Of a stretch of DNA of 64,000 nucleotides, positions 9,295-19,287 are shown piece after piece. The notes beneath the pieces are model-generated. The model ran no database searches and was not told the DNA's origin. It was given only the letters and a program-made list of their open reading frames with translations. The DNA lies in the NCBI GenBank assembly GCA_040768665.1, contig JAXGMN010000018.1, forward strand, positions 178,150 through 242,149, in the 5' to 3' direction. Numbering within the stretch: position 1 is the stretch's first letter; each line of letters begins with the position of its first letter. This DNA is from JABWBD01 sp040768665. GTDB taxonomy: Bacteria > Planctomycetota > Planctomycetia > Pirellulales > Thermoguttaceae. Made by a program: the position numbers and the translations under genes.

Positions 9295-10395
9295 CTAGGC
9301 GGTCTTGTTTGCCTCGTAGAACTCCATCATGAAGTCGCGAAGTGTCTTCACCCCCTCCATGGGCATGGCATTGTAGATCGACGCACGGCAGCCGCCCACG
9401 GAGCGGTGGCCTTTGAGCTCGACAAGGCCGCGCACCTTGGCTTCCCCGAGGAACTTGCCCTCCAGTTCCGCATTGGGCAAACGGAATGTCACGTTCATCA
9501 GCGAACGGCTGGCCGGCTCGGCGTGGCCGTCGTAGAAGCCGCCGCACTGGTCGATCGTCTCGTAGAGCATCGCGGCTTTCTGACGGTTGATTTGGAGCAT
9601 TTCTTGCAGGCCGCCGATGTCGTTGAGAAGCCAGTCGGTTACGAGCTTGACCATGTAGACGGCGAACGTGGGCGGGGTGTTCAGCAATGACTTCGAGTCG
9701 GCCAGCGCCCGGTAGTTGAGCATCGATGGAAGATCCGTCGGCATGGCCTGAAGGATGTCGTCGCGGATGATGACGACGGTGACGCCGGCCGGACCGGCAT
9801 TCTTCTGGGCGCAGGCGTAGAGAATGCCGTATTTCAAGATGTCGACGGGGCGGCTGAGGAAGTCGGATGAGCAGTCGCAGACCAACGGGACATCGCCGAC
9901 GTCCGGCTCTGCGGGGAACTGGATTCCCTGGATCGTCTCGTTGGAGGTCATGTGGACGTAGGTAGCACCGGCGCGGACCTCCAGCTCATCCGACGAGGGC
10001 ATTCGTTTGAAGTTTGCGGAAGCTCCATCCCAAGCGACGCGGACGCCGCCTTGGGTTTTGGCCTCCTGCATGGCTTTCTTTGCCCAGGAGCCCGTCAGGA
10101 TATAGTCGGCCGATTTGCCCTGTCCGCGGAGGAGGCTCATCGGAACCATGGCAAACTGCGTCAGCGCTCCGCCCTGCAGGAAGAGAATACGGTAGCTCTC
10201 CGGGATGCTCAGGAGCTTTCGAAGGTTGGCCTCCGCCTGGTTGATGATGGCCTCGAACGTCTTTGATCGGTGGCTGATTTCCAGGATCGATATCCCCGCT
10301 CCCGGCAGCGCGAGCAGATCCCGCTGGGCTTCCTCCAGGGCGGGCAAGGGCAACATGGCGGGACCGGGTGAGAAATTGTACGTGCGTTCTGCCAT
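9295..10395 (-). CDS. serC: Phosphoserine aminotransferase
   Basis: PLP enzyme converting 3-phosphohydroxypyruvate and glutamate to phosphoserine (serine synthesis; also pyridoxal synthesis in some bacteria). The 366-residue product starts AERTYNFSPGPAMLPLPAL, has the PLP lysine in ACAQKNAGPAG, and ends with the family signature RSVGGCRASIYNAMP. I choose the inner ATG because AGGA lies about 9 bases before it, while the outer ATG six codons upstream has no ribosome binding site. Confidence 0.96.
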   Translation of the reverse strand: MAERTYNFSPGPAMLPLPALEEAQRDLLALPGAGISILEISHRSKTFEAIINQAEANLRKLLSIPESYRILFLQGGALTQFAMVPMSLLRGQGKSADYILTGSWAKKAMQEAKTQGGVRVAWDGASANFKRMPSSDELEVRAGATYVHMTSNETIQGIQFPAEPDVGDVPLVCDCSSDFLSRPVDILKYGILYACAQKNAGPAGVTVVIIRDDILQAMPTDLPSMLNYRALADSKSLLNTPPTFAVYMVKLVTDWLLNDIGGLQEMLQINRQKAAMLYETIDQCGGFYDGHAEPASRSLMNVTFRLPNAELEGKFLGEAKVRGLVELKGHRSVGGCRASIYNAMPMEGVKTLRDFMMEFYEANKTA

Positions 10396-11045
10396 CGTTC
10401 GTTCCTGACTCATGCTGTGCGAAAAGTAGGACCCAAACAGTCTACCCTAAATCCCGAGGGTGTCCAGCGGCTGAGGGGACCATGAGGGTGGCACGTGCAA
10501 GCGGCACACAACGCAGCGAATTGCCTCGCCGACACGGAGCCGAAGGTCTGTGGGCAGCGGCTGATTATCGACCGGGGGTCAGGGTGCCGAAAGGGTGAAC
10601 TTCGTGGAACGCGGTGTCGGGGCGGACTTCTGGGCCAGGGTTTTTAGACAAGTCGAGTTTTTCGGATTTCGTCTTGGACGCGGCGTCTGACCGCAAGCAA
10701 TTGGGTGAGAAGGACTTGTGGCAGAGCGGGTGCGCGCAAGTCGAATCCACCCGTTAGAGTGGTGTCGAAAAAACTCGCCTGCCGGTGTTGTCGCGGATCG
10801 ATCTCGAACGGCGACGGCGGCGCTTCAAGGGGAGAATCTTTTGCACGAGACCGCCAAATTCCTATCATTCGTCCAACCCTGCCAAGTCGATGGCTGAACC
10901 GCTGTTTTTGGTGGGGGAACTTTGCACAACCGGTTCGTTTTCCGCTAATCTTGAGGGGAGTCTGGCGAATGACATGGGGGCATACAATGTCCCGGCCAGC
11001 ATCAGGCCGAGACACAAAAGGCGGCTCGTCGATAGAGGCACTGCC
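10396..11045. other. Non-coding interval upstream of the flotillin operon
   Basis: I see no convincing gene in these 650 bases: frames that stay open lack family similarity or a ribosome binding site. It holds a plausible promoter near its right end. It also holds CGAGTTTTTCG (10654-10664) and CGAAAAAACTCG (10766-10777), an imperfect inverted pair about 100 bases apart that may mark an old inserted element. Confidence 0.5.
10922..10951 (+). promoter_or_regulatory. Candidate sigma-70-type promoter of the flotillin operon
   Basis: TTGCAC and TAATCT are separated by 18 bases, about 95 bases before the first gene of the operon. The match to consensus is good at -35 and fair at -10. There is no direct evidence of use. 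Confidence 0.4.
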
Positions 11046-11729
11046 ATGCTCGAAATCTGGAATCAAAGCATCGCTCCGGTCAACCTTCCATACACGGTCC
11101 TATTGGGGGTCGTGTTCGGCTACTGGATCCTCTATATCCTAGGCGCGGTGGGCTCCGACCTGTTCGATTTTGCCGGACTCGACGTTGACGGCGATCTTGA
11201 TGTGGATGCCGACTTCAATGGGAACATTGACGCCAGCAACGGCGGTGCGGATGGGGTGCTGGGGTCGGCCCTGCACTTCTTCCATATCGGCGAAGTGCCC
11301 GTCGTGCTCGTCTTCAGCGTGCTGATTCTGAGCATGTGGGTCGTTTCCGTGCTGACGAACCATGCAATCGGCAATTCGAGCGGCCTGGTGGCGACGGTGC
11401 TGTTTGTGCCGATCGTGCTTGCCGGGCTCGTGATTACCAAGACTGTGATCGGTCCGTTTGCGCCGCTGCTGAAGAGGGTTTTCGACCAGAGTGGCGACAA
11501 GGTGGAATTGATCGGCCGCCGCTGCGTGGTCTGCTCGTCGGAAGCGACCGCCGAGTACGGGCAGTGCGAGGTTTCGATGAAGGGGGCGCCGATTCTGCTG
11601 AACGTTCAAACGAAACAAGGAGACCGGCTCGTCCGCGGGGAGGAAGCCGTGATCTTCGACTACGACAAGGCCAACAACGTCTATTGGATTGCCAAACTCG
11701 ATATCCACGCGGCCTCGAAGGAGGGCTGA
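11046..11729 (+). CDS. YqiJ/NfeD-like membrane protein with C-terminal OB-like domain
   Basis: A 227-residue inner-membrane protein resembling YqiJ (DUF1449), the partner of flotillin YqiK in E. coli. Hydrophobic segments lie at about 16-38, 82-106 and 112-132, and the last 70 residues (VELIGRRCVVCSSEATAEYG onwards) resemble the NfeD/OB fold that binds flotillins. A loop after the first helix is unusually Asp-rich (LDVDGDLDVDADFNGNID). I start at MLEIWNQS, with AGAGGC before it; the frame is open further upstream but that part looks non-coding. It is the first gene of a three-gene operon, 3 bases before the flotillin. Confidence 0.72.
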   Translation: MLEIWNQSIAPVNLPYTVLLGVVFGYWILYILGAVGSDLFDFAGLDVDGDLDVDADFNGNIDASNGGADGVLGSALHFFHIGEVPVVLVFSVLILSMWVVSVLTNHAIGNSSGLVATVLFVPIVLAGLVITKTVIGPFAPLLKRVFDQSGDKVELIGRRCVVCSSEATAEYGQCEVSMKGAPILLNVQTKQGDRLVRGEEAVIFDYDKANNVYWIAKLDIHAASKEG

Positions 11730-11732
11730 ATC

Positions 11733-13841
11733 ATGGGGGAACTCTTGGCGGGTTTGACGTACGTCGTCATTGCAACGGTGGTCATCGTGCTCCTCGGCGG
11801 CCTGGTGATGGCCGTCCGGTGCTGGCGAAAGGTCGAGCAAGGGACCGCGCTGATCGTCGTGGGCGGCAACCAGCCGACGGTGCACTTCTCCGGAGTGATC
11901 GTGCCGCCGCTGATCCGGCAGACCGAGATCATGGATATCTCGATCAAGCGAATCGAGATCTTCCGCCACGGCTCGGAAGGGTTGATCTGCAAGGACAACG
12001 TTCGCGCCGATATCAAGGTGGCCTTTTTCGTGCGGATCAACAACACCGAGGAGGACGTGCTGAAGGTCGCCCAATCGATCGGCGTGGAGCGGGCGTCGCA
12101 GCAACAGGCGATGATCGAACTGTTCGACGCCAAGTTCTCCGAGGCCCTGAAGACGGTCGGCAAACAGTACGATTTCGTGGACCTTTACACCTCGCGGGAA
12201 AGTTTCAAGGACCGTATTCTCAAGATCATCGGCCGGGACCTGAACGGCTACATCCTGGATGACGCGGCGATCGACTATCTCGAGCAGACGCCGGTCGAGC
12301 AACTCAATCCGAACAACATCCTCGACGCCGAGGGGATCAAGAAGATCACCGACCTGACCGCCCGGCAGCAGGTGCTGGCCAACAACATCACGCGCGAGAA
12401 GGAAAAGGTGATCAAGAAGCAGGACGTCGAGGCCCGGGAGGCGATCCTGGAATTGGAGCGGCAGCAGCGCGAGGCCGAGGAGAAGCAGCAGCGCGAGGTG
12501 GCTTCCGTCACCGCGCGAGAGCGGGCCGAAGCCAAGAAAATCGAAGAGGAAGAGCGGCTGAAGGCGGAGCGGGCGCGCATTGGGACCGACGAAGAGATCG
12601 CCGTTGCCGAGGAGAATCGCAACCGGCAGGTGATCGTCGCGGCACGAAACCGCGAGCGGACCGACAAAGTCGAGGCCGAAAGGGTCGAAAAGGATCGGCT
12701 GCTGGAAGTGACGGAGCGGGAACGGATCGTTACGCTCGCCCAGATCGAGAAAGAAAAGGCAATCGAAACGGAAAAACGGGCGATCCAGGACGTGATCCGC
12801 GAGCGGGTGGTCGTCGAGCGCGCTGTCGTGGAGGAGCAGGAACGGATCAAGGATACGCACGAGTTCGCCACGGCCGATCGGGCGAAGAAGGTAGCGGTCA
12901 CGGTCGCTGAGCAGCAGGCGCAGGAGGCCCTGGTCAAGCAGATCAAGGCAGCCGAGGCCGCTCGCGATTCGGCGAAGTTCCGCGCGGAGGAGGAAGTGAT
13001 CGCCGCGGAAGCGAAGCGCAATGCCGCGGAGAAAGAGGCGGCCGCCAAAAAGATCATGGCCGAAGGGATCACGGCCGAAGAGGCGGCGATGGGCCTGGCC
13101 GAGGCCAACGTGATCGAGCGGAAGGCAATGGCCGAAGCGCGCGGGCAGGAGGCCAAGGCCGACGCGAAAGAGAAGGAGGGCTCGGCCGAGGCGAGTGTGC
13201 TGGAGAAGAAGGCCGTGGCCGAGGCGAAGGGCCTGGAGGCCAAGGCGGCCGCGATCGAGAAGCAGGGCGCGGCCGAGGCTTCGGTCATGCTGCAGAAGTA
13301 CAACGCCGACGCCTCGGGCATCAGCGAAAAGGCCAAAGCCATGAAGCTCTACAACGACGCCGGCAAGGAGCACGAGGAGTTCAAACTCCGGCTGGCTAAG
13401 GAGAAAGAGATCGAGCTGGCCGCCATCCTCGCCCAGCAGGAGATCGCCGCGCAGCAGGCCGGCATCATCGGCAATGCTCTGAAGTCGGCCAAGATCGACA
13501 TCGTCGGCGGCGAGACGGAGTTCTTCGACAAGATCACCGGCGCGATCGCCTCCGGCAAGACGATCGACCGCTGGGTCGGCAACAGCGAGGTGCTCCGCGA
13601 CGTGAAAGGCACGTTCTTCAACGGCCGCCCGGACGGGTTCCAGAAGAAGCTCTCGCAGTTCATCTCGCAGTTCAACCTAAGCAGCGAGGACGTGAAGAAC
13701 CTGTCGATCGCGGCGCTGATCGCGAAGATGACATCGATGACGACCGACGACGCGGTGCGCCAGGAGCTGGACAGTCTGTTGGGGATGTTCCGCGCCGCGG
13801 GCCGGCAGGACACCCCGGTGTCGACCCTGGAGGTGAATTGA
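11733..13841 (+). CDS. Flotillin-like SPFH/Band-7 protein (YqiK type), long coiled coil
   Basis: A 702-residue membrane scaffold protein. It has one N-terminal transmembrane helix (about 6-29: VVIATVVIVLLGGLVMAV), an SPFH domain (about 35-200, with GGNQPTVHFSG and ICKDNVRADIKVAFFVRI), then a coiled coil over about 210-540 made almost wholly of Ala, Glu, Lys and Arg. Near its end a repeat recurs (AEAKGLEAKAAAIEKQGAAE). The C-terminal domain (about 560-700) is Ile/Ser rich. AAGGAGGG precedes the ATG. Flotillins organise membrane microdomains with NfeD partners; here the neighbouring giant ATPase suggests an energy-driven version. Longer than E. coli YqiK (about 550). Confidence 0.85.
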   Translation: MGELLAGLTYVVIATVVIVLLGGLVMAVRCWRKVEQGTALIVVGGNQPTVHFSGVIVPPLIRQTEIMDISIKRIEIFRHGSEGLICKDNVRADIKVAFFVRINNTEEDVLKVAQSIGVERASQQQAMIELFDAKFSEALKTVGKQYDFVDLYTSRESFKDRILKIIGRDLNGYILDDAAIDYLEQTPVEQLNPNNILDAEGIKKITDLTARQQVLANNITREKEKVIKKQDVEAREAILELERQQREAEEKQQREVASVTARERAEAKKIEEEERLKAERARIGTDEEIAVAEENRNRQVIVAARNRERTDKVEAERVEKDRLLEVTERERIVTLAQIEKEKAIETEKRAIQDVIRERVVVERAVVEEQERIKDTHEFATADRAKKVAVTVAEQQAQEALVKQIKAAEAARDSAKFRAEEEVIAAEAKRNAAEKEAAAKKIMAEGITAEEAAMGLAEANVIERKAMAEARGQEAKADAKEKEGSAEASVLEKKAVAEAKGLEAKAAAIEKQGAAEASVMLQKYNADASGISEKAKAMKLYNDAGKEHEEFKLRLAKEKEIELAAILAQQEIAAQQAGIIGNALKSAKIDIVGGETEFFDKITGAIASGKTIDRWVGNSEVLRDVKGTFFNGRPDGFQKKLSQFISQFNLSSEDVKNLSIAALIAKMTSMTTDDAVRQELDSLLGMFRAAGRQDTPVSTLEVN

Positions 13842-13844
13842 CGT

Positions 13845-16800
13845 TTGCCCATGACGACCACGCAAGAGACAGAAAACGCCGCCCAAGGCGGCACGTCGAT
13901 TGAGCGCGGCACGTATGAGGTGATCCGGAACCGGTTGAACGCCGCGGGGCGGGAACTCCGGGAGCGGCTCGAGAAGCTCAACGCCGCGCGCAAGGAGGTC
14001 TTCGGCGCGATCGAGACGACGCTCCTGACGACGGAGCGCGTGACCACCGACCACCACTGCGTGCCCCGGGACATGGTGGCAATCGGCAACTGGTTTCTGT
14101 TCGGCTACAACGTCCATCTCGGGCTGAAGTCGGTCGCCACGCTGGACGACGTTTTTGCGATCTACCGGTTCGAAAACCTGGCCTTCTCGCGGTTGCCGCT
14201 GGATGGGATCGCCGACGAGCGGTTTCAGCGCGACTTCCAGGAGGTGTTCAAGTACTACCGGAACACGCGGTTCTCGAAGTTCGCCGTGATCGGGCCGCAC
14301 CTGTTCATGGTCTTCCGGACGGGGCCGGACGCCCGCGACATCAAGACGTTCAAGTGGCTGATCCGCGGGGAGGAACTGGTCTACCTGGACAACCGGAGCG
14401 ACCACGAGTTCCGCTTTCCGCCGCAACACGAGTTCGAATGGCGGCGGACGCACCGCGACATGCATACGCCGGGGCAGCACCCGCACATCTCGATCGAAGA
14501 CCGGCTCTTCGTCGAAACGACCGAAGGCGATCTGACGATCAAGATCGAGAACAACACGGACACCGGCGAGGGAATCTACTCGGAACCGGTCGACAACCCG
14601 GACCAGACGCTCGACGACGCGGAGATTTTTTACGCGGTCGTCGGCAACCTGATCCTGCTGAAGATCCGTCCCTACCAGGAAACCCGGTTCCGGTACTTCA
14701 TTTACAGCGAAAAAACGCAGCGAGCCCACCGCATCGATGCGATCGAGAACGCCTGCGTGCTGCTGCCGGACGACCACGGGCTGATTTTCGCCAACGGCTA
14801 TTTTTTGCAGACCGGCGAGTCCAAGACGTTCGACAACGTCCTGTCGGAGATGGTTTTCCGGCAGCGGGTGCAGTCGCCCAACGGCGAGGACTACCTCTAC
14901 GTCTTCTATAACCGCCACGAGGGCGTCTACATCCTGCTCTCGTACAACCTGATCGAGCAGCAGGTCCGCACGCCGGTGGTCTGCAACGGCTTCTCGCTCT
15001 TTGAAAACGGCCAGATGGTCTACTTCAAGGGGCAGGCCGAGCCGCAGCGGCACCACGCCCTGCAGATCTGGCAGACGCCGTTCGTCGGCCCCGATTACAA
15101 GATCCCGACGCAGAACGAGTCGTTCCTTTACAAGCTCGGCAACCGCGACATCGTCCGCGGAATGGCCGAGTGCCACGAGGTGCTGGGGCTGATCGGCAAA
15201 GAAGACTCGTACGCCAATCTGTTCATCGACCTGGCGAAGCAAACGGGCGACGTTCTCGATACCTACCATTGGCTTGGCAGCCCTGAGACGTTCGACCTCC
15301 GCGAGGTCCTCCAGCGGGTCAAGCAGACGGCCGAGGCCGCCATCGGCGAGTTCGAGAAGGTTACCGCCGTCCGCCGCGCGACCGAGGCGGAATTGCGGCG
15401 GGTGAGCCAGAAGACCGCGGCGATCCAGAGCTCGGTGCGGGCGAGACGTTTTGAGGCGATCCAGGACTTCGTGTCGTCGCTGGTCGACCTGCGAAGCGTG
15501 CGCGGCGAGATCATTTCGCTGCGAAATCTCCGCTATATCGATGGCGCCCAGGTCGACTCGCTGGAGAAGGGCGTCGAGGAAAGCACCCGGCACGTGGCGG
15601 AGTCGTGCGTGCGTTTCCTGCTCCGGCCGGAGTCGCTCCGGCCCTATCACGATGCCGTCGCGAGCCACCAGACCAAGGTCGCACACGTCGAGAAGGTCAG
15701 CGACGCCAAGGAGCTGGAGGCGAAAATCGCCACCACAGCGGGCGAGCTGGAGATGCTCGTCGAAATCGTCAGCAACCTGAAGATCGACGACGCTACGCAG
15801 CGGACGGCCATCATCGACGGAATCTCCGCGATCTTCGCCCAGTTGAACCAGGTTCGCGCCGGCGTGAGGACGCGGATCCACGACCTGATGAAGGTCGAGG
15901 GCATGGCCGAGTTCGCCTCGCAGGTGAAGCTGCTGGGCCAGGCGGTGGTCAACTATCTCGATGTCTGCGATACGCCCGACAAATGCGAACAGTACCTGAC
16001 CAAGATGATGGTGCAGGTGGAGGAGCTGGAGGGGCGCTTTGCCGAGTTCGACGAGTTCGTCGTCCAGCTCGCTGAGAAGCGCGAAGAGATCTACAACGCC
16101 TTCGAGACCCGCAAGCTCCAGCTCGTCGAGGCCCGCAACAAGCGGGCTACGGCGCTCGCCTCAGCGGCCGACCGCATCCTCAAGGGGATCAAGGTCCGCG
16201 TCGACGGCCTCGGCACGATCAACGAGATCAACGGCTACTTCGCCGCCGACCTGATGATCGAGAAGATCCGCGACATCGTCCGGCAGCTCGGCGAGATGGG
16301 CGACTCGGTCAAGGTCGACGACATCCAAAGCCGGCTCAAAACGATCCGGGAAGACGCCGTCCGCCAGCTCAAGGACCGGCAGGATCTCTTTGAGGACGGC
16401 GAGAACATCATCCGCCTGGGCAACCACCGGTTCTCCGTCAACACGCAGGCCTTCGACCTCACGACGGTGCTCCGCGACGGCGAGATGTTCTTTCACCTCA
16501 GCGGCACCAACTACTTCGACCCGATCGTCGACGCGGAATTGCCGGCCACCCGCGACGTCTGGAACCAGCAGTTCGTCTCGGAAAACGAGAACGTTTACCG
16601 CGGCGAATACCTTGCCTGGCAGATTTTCCAAAGCGCGGGGACTGCAGATGGCCCCAGCGCGGAGCAGCTCGCTTCGCTGCCGGACCAGGACTTGCTCGCG
16701 CTCGTTCAGCGCACCATGGGCCAGCGCTACGCGGAAAACTACGTCAAAGGCGTCCATGACCAGGACGCCGCGAAGATCCTCCGGGCATTGGTCGAAATGA

Positions 16801-19232
16801 ACAGTGCGATGGGGTTGCTCCGCTATCCTCCGCGGGCGAGGGCTCTGGCCTTGGCTTTCTGGTCGCAAATGGCCGACGGCCCTCAAAAGAACCTGATCGC
16901 CGCAAAGCTGAAGGGGCTCGGGGCGGTCCGCGGCTTGTTCCCGACGAGCAACGGCGACGAACATTATAGTATTGAGGTTCGGGACCTGATCCGCGTGTCA
17001 GGGCCTTTTCGTATTGAGGTTCGGGACCTGATCCGCGATTACGTCGACAAAAGCCGGCTCTTTGCTGCCGACGATGTCCAGCAGGCGGCCGAATACCTGG
17101 CGGAGGAGTTGGCCGGGGAAGGCCGGTTCGCGATCAGCCCGGTCGCCCGCGACATCTGCCAGGCGTTCGAGCGCTATCTCGGCGAGCGATCCTACCGCGA
17201 CCGCTACGCCGGCGCGATGCAGGAGGTCGAGCACGACGCGGCCAGTGCGCTGACATTGCAGCGCCAGTGGGTCCACGCATTTCTCGTCGCCCACGGCAAT
17301 GGAGACCAGGGCGACTACGCGGACGAGGCGGCGGTGCTTCTGGTCGGCCGCTCGTTCGACGCCGGACGGGCTCTCGACGTGCCGGCGAGCCGGGAACTGG
17401 GCGAGATGGTCGGCGACCACCCCGTGATCCGGAACCGGGCCTACCGGCTGGACTACCACGAATTCACCCAGCGGCTGGGCCGCTATTGCCGCCAGGTCGT
17501 GCCGCGCTTCGAGGCTTACAGCCGGCTGAAGAAGGAGCTGCTGGAGAAGGAGCGCGAGCGGATGCGGCTCGACGAGTTCAAGCCGCGTGTGCTCACCTCC
17601 TTTGTCCGCAACAAGTTGATCGACCAGGTGTATCTGCCACTGGTGGGCGACAACCTAGCCAAGCAGATCGGTGTGGCCGGCGAGGCGAAGCGGACCGACC
17701 GAATGGGCCTGCTGCTGGTGATCTCGCCCCCAGGCTACGGCAAGACCACGTTGATGGAGTACATCGCCAACCGGCTCGGGCTGGTGTTCATGAAGATCAA
17801 CGGCCCTGCTTTGGGCCACCAGGTGACTTCGCTCGATCCGGCCGAAGCGCCCAACGCCGCCGCCCGCGAGGAGATGGGGAAGCTCAACCTCGCGCTCGAG
17901 ATGGGCGACAACGTAATGATCTATCTCGACGACATCCAGCACTGCAACCCGGAGCTGCTGCAAAAATTCATTTCACTCTGCGACGCCCAACGCAAGATCG
18001 AGGGCGTCTGGCGAGGCAAGACGCGAACGTACGATCTGCGGGGCAAGAAGGTCGCCGTGGTGATGGCCGGCAACCCGTACACGGAAAGCGGCGAGAAGTT
18101 CAAGATCCCCGACATGCTGGCCAACCGCGCCGACACGTACAACCTCGGCGAGGTGATCGGCGACAATGCCGGGTTGTTCCAGATGAGCTACCTGGAAAAC
18201 GCCTGCACTTCGAACCCGGTGCTCAATCCGTTGGCGACCCGCAGCCAGAAGGATGTCTATGCGGTGATCCGCATGGCGGAGGGGAGCGACCGCGAAGGGG
18301 TGGACCTGGAAGGCAACTACTCCCTGGCCGAGCTGAACGAGATGGTCGCGGTCGTGCGGAAGCTGATGCGGGTCCGGGACGTGGTCCTGCGGGTGAACGA
18401 AGAGTACATCCGTTCGGCCGGCACGAGCGACGAGTACCGCACCGAGCCGCCGTTCAAGCTCCAGGGTTCTTATCGCAACATGAACCGCATCACGGAGCGT
18501 GTGGTCGCCGTGATGAACGACGAAGAGCTCGACACGCTCATTCTGTCGAGCTACCAGAACGACGCCCAGACGCTCACCACCGGCGCCGAATCGAACCTGT
18601 TGAAATTCAAGGAGCTGACCGCCAAGCTCACGCCGGCCGAAGCCCAGCGGTGGGAGGACATCAAAAAGACGTTCCGCCGCAACGTCCGCCTCCGCGGGCT
18701 GGACGAGCACTCGCAGGTGGCCCAGGTCATCGCAGAACTGGGCGGCTTGAGCGACGGGCTGGACGCCATCCAGAAGGCGGTCGGCCGGGGTGTGGCGGAG
18801 ATGATCGCAGCGGACGGAACAACGTCGGCTGCGGAGACAGTGATGAGGGCATCGTTCGATCCGGAAACGCTCGACGTCTTCCGCTCGCTGGCCGAGCAAT
18901 GGAAATCGATCCGCGAGCAGCCTCCGGCACCGGCGGTGACGCCGCAGGTGGAAGTGGTCAACAAGGTTCCGACCACGATCCTGAGCGTGCTTCGCGAACA
19001 GTTTCGTCTGATGCAAGGCTGGCTCGAGCCGATCCAAAGGCAGAACACCGTCGTGGGGACGGAGATCCACACCCTTCGACAGACCATGGAGAATACGCTG
19101 GCCGCGTACAAGACCTTGCTGGAACGGCTGGAGGAGGCCGCTCGGCGGGGCGATGCGCTCTACGAGAGTCTGGCGCGCGATCGGGTTCGAACGGACCGTC
19201 CGAAGCGCCATCCGCCGTCGGAAGGGGCATAG
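13845..19232 (+). CDS. Giant AAA+ ATPase, DUF3686-like N-terminus
   Basis: A protein of about 1795 residues, cytosolic, third gene of the flotillin operon. Residues 1-490 look like the DUF3686-type region that accompanies such ATPases (sometimes annotated DNA repair ATPase, without proof). Residues about 500-790 are mostly coiled coil. A AAA+ module follows: Walker A PPGYGKTT near 1296, Walker B NVMIYLDDIQ near 1358, sensor-like VVMAGNPYTES near 1405 and LANRAD soon after. The C-terminal 300 residues are helical. A TTG start fits the GGAGGTGA ribosome binding site better than the ATG two codons later. Only three bases separate it from the flotillin stop. Remodelling of a flotillin-based membrane assembly is my inference. 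Confidence 0.82.
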   Translation: MPMTTTQETENAAQGGTSIERGTYEVIRNRLNAAGRELRERLEKLNAARKEVFGAIETTLLTTERVTTDHHCVPRDMVAIGNWFLFGYNVHLGLKSVATLDDVFAIYRFENLAFSRLPLDGIADERFQRDFQEVFKYYRNTRFSKFAVIGPHLFMVFRTGPDARDIKTFKWLIRGEELVYLDNRSDHEFRFPPQHEFEWRRTHRDMHTPGQHPHISIEDRLFVETTEGDLTIKIENNTDTGEGIYSEPVDNPDQTLDDAEIFYAVVGNLILLKIRPYQETRFRYFIYSEKTQRAHRIDAIENACVLLPDDHGLIFANGYFLQTGESKTFDNVLSEMVFRQRVQSPNGEDYLYVFYNRHEGVYILLSYNLIEQQVRTPVVCNGFSLFENGQMVYFKGQAEPQRHHALQIWQTPFVGPDYKIPTQNESFLYKLGNRDIVRGMAECHEVLGLIGKEDSYANLFIDLAKQTGDVLDTYHWLGSPETFDLREVLQRVKQTAEAAIGEFEKVTAVRRATEAELRRVSQKTAAIQSSVRARRFEAIQDFVSSLVDLRSVRGEIISLRNLRYIDGAQVDSLEKGVEESTRHVAESCVRFLLRPESLRPYHDAVASHQTKVAHVEKVSDAKELEAKIATTAGELEMLVEIVSNLKIDDATQRTAIIDGISAIFAQLNQVRAGVRTRIHDLMKVEGMAEFASQVKLLGQAVVNYLDVCDTPDKCEQYLTKMMVQVEELEGRFAEFDEFVVQLAEKREEIYNAFETRKLQLVEARNKRATALASAADRILKGIKVRVDGLGTINEINGYFAADLMIEKIRDIVRQLGEMGDSVKVDDIQSRLKTIREDAVRQLKDRQDLFEDGENIIRLGNHRFSVNTQAFDLTTVLRDGEMFFHLSGTNYFDPIVDAELPATRDVWNQQFVSENENVYRGEYLAWQIFQSAGTADGPSAEQLASLPDQDLLALVQRTMGQRYAENYVKGVHDQDAAKILRALVEMNSAMGLLRYPPRARALALAFWSQMADGPQKNLIAAKLKGLGAVRGLFPTSNGDEHYSIEVRDLIRVSGPFRIEVRDLIRDYVDKSRLFAADDVQQAAEYLAEELAGEGRFAISPVARDICQAFERYLGERSYRDRYAGAMQEVEHDAASALTLQRQWVHAFLVAHGNGDQGDYADEAAVLLVGRSFDAGRALDVPASRELGEMVGDHPVIRNRAYRLDYHEFTQRLGRYCRQVVPRFEAYSRLKKELLEKERERMRLDEFKPRVLTSFVRNKLIDQVYLPLVGDNLAKQIGVAGEAKRTDRMGLLLVISPPGYGKTTLMEYIANRLGLVFMKINGPALGHQVTSLDPAEAPNAAAREEMGKLNLALEMGDNVMIYLDDIQHCNPELLQKFISLCDAQRKIEGVWRGKTRTYDLRGKKVAVVMAGNPYTESGEKFKIPDMLANRADTYNLGEVIGDNAGLFQMSYLENACTSNPVLNPLATRSQKDVYAVIRMAEGSDREGVDLEGNYSLAELNEMVAVVRKLMRVRDVVLRVNEEYIRSAGTSDEYRTEPPFKLQGSYRNMNRITERVVAVMNDEELDTLILSSYQNDAQTLTTGAESNLLKFKELTAKLTPAEAQRWEDIKKTFRRNVRLRGLDEHSQVAQVIAELGGLSDGLDAIQKAVGRGVAEMIAADGTTSAAETVMRASFDPETLDVFRSLAEQWKSIREQPPAPAVTPQVEVVNKVPTTILSVLREQFRLMQGWLEPIQRQNTVVGTEIHTLRQTMENTLAAYKTLLERLEEAARRGDALYESLARDRVRTDRPKRHPPSEGA
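16969..17037 (+). repeat. In-frame 42-base duplication inside the ATPase gene
   Basis: Two identical 27-base units (16969-16995 and 17011-17037, coding IEVRDLIR) are spaced with a period of 42 bases, exactly 14 codons. The intervening bases code SGPFR-type residues. This is a small in-frame tandem duplication between the coiled-coil and AAA+ parts. Confidence 0.85.
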
Positions 19233-19287
19233 CGGGCGTACCCGGGTCCCACGAACCGGCCGCACGGCAGGAACTCGGCCCATGCAC

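Noticed and set aside
11139..15881. Very long open frames opposite the flotillin and ATPase genes (up to about 740 codons)
   Set aside because: They are antisense shadows of GC-rich coding sequence: no family similarity, no ribosome binding sites, and low-complexity composition mirroring the A/E/K coiled coil.
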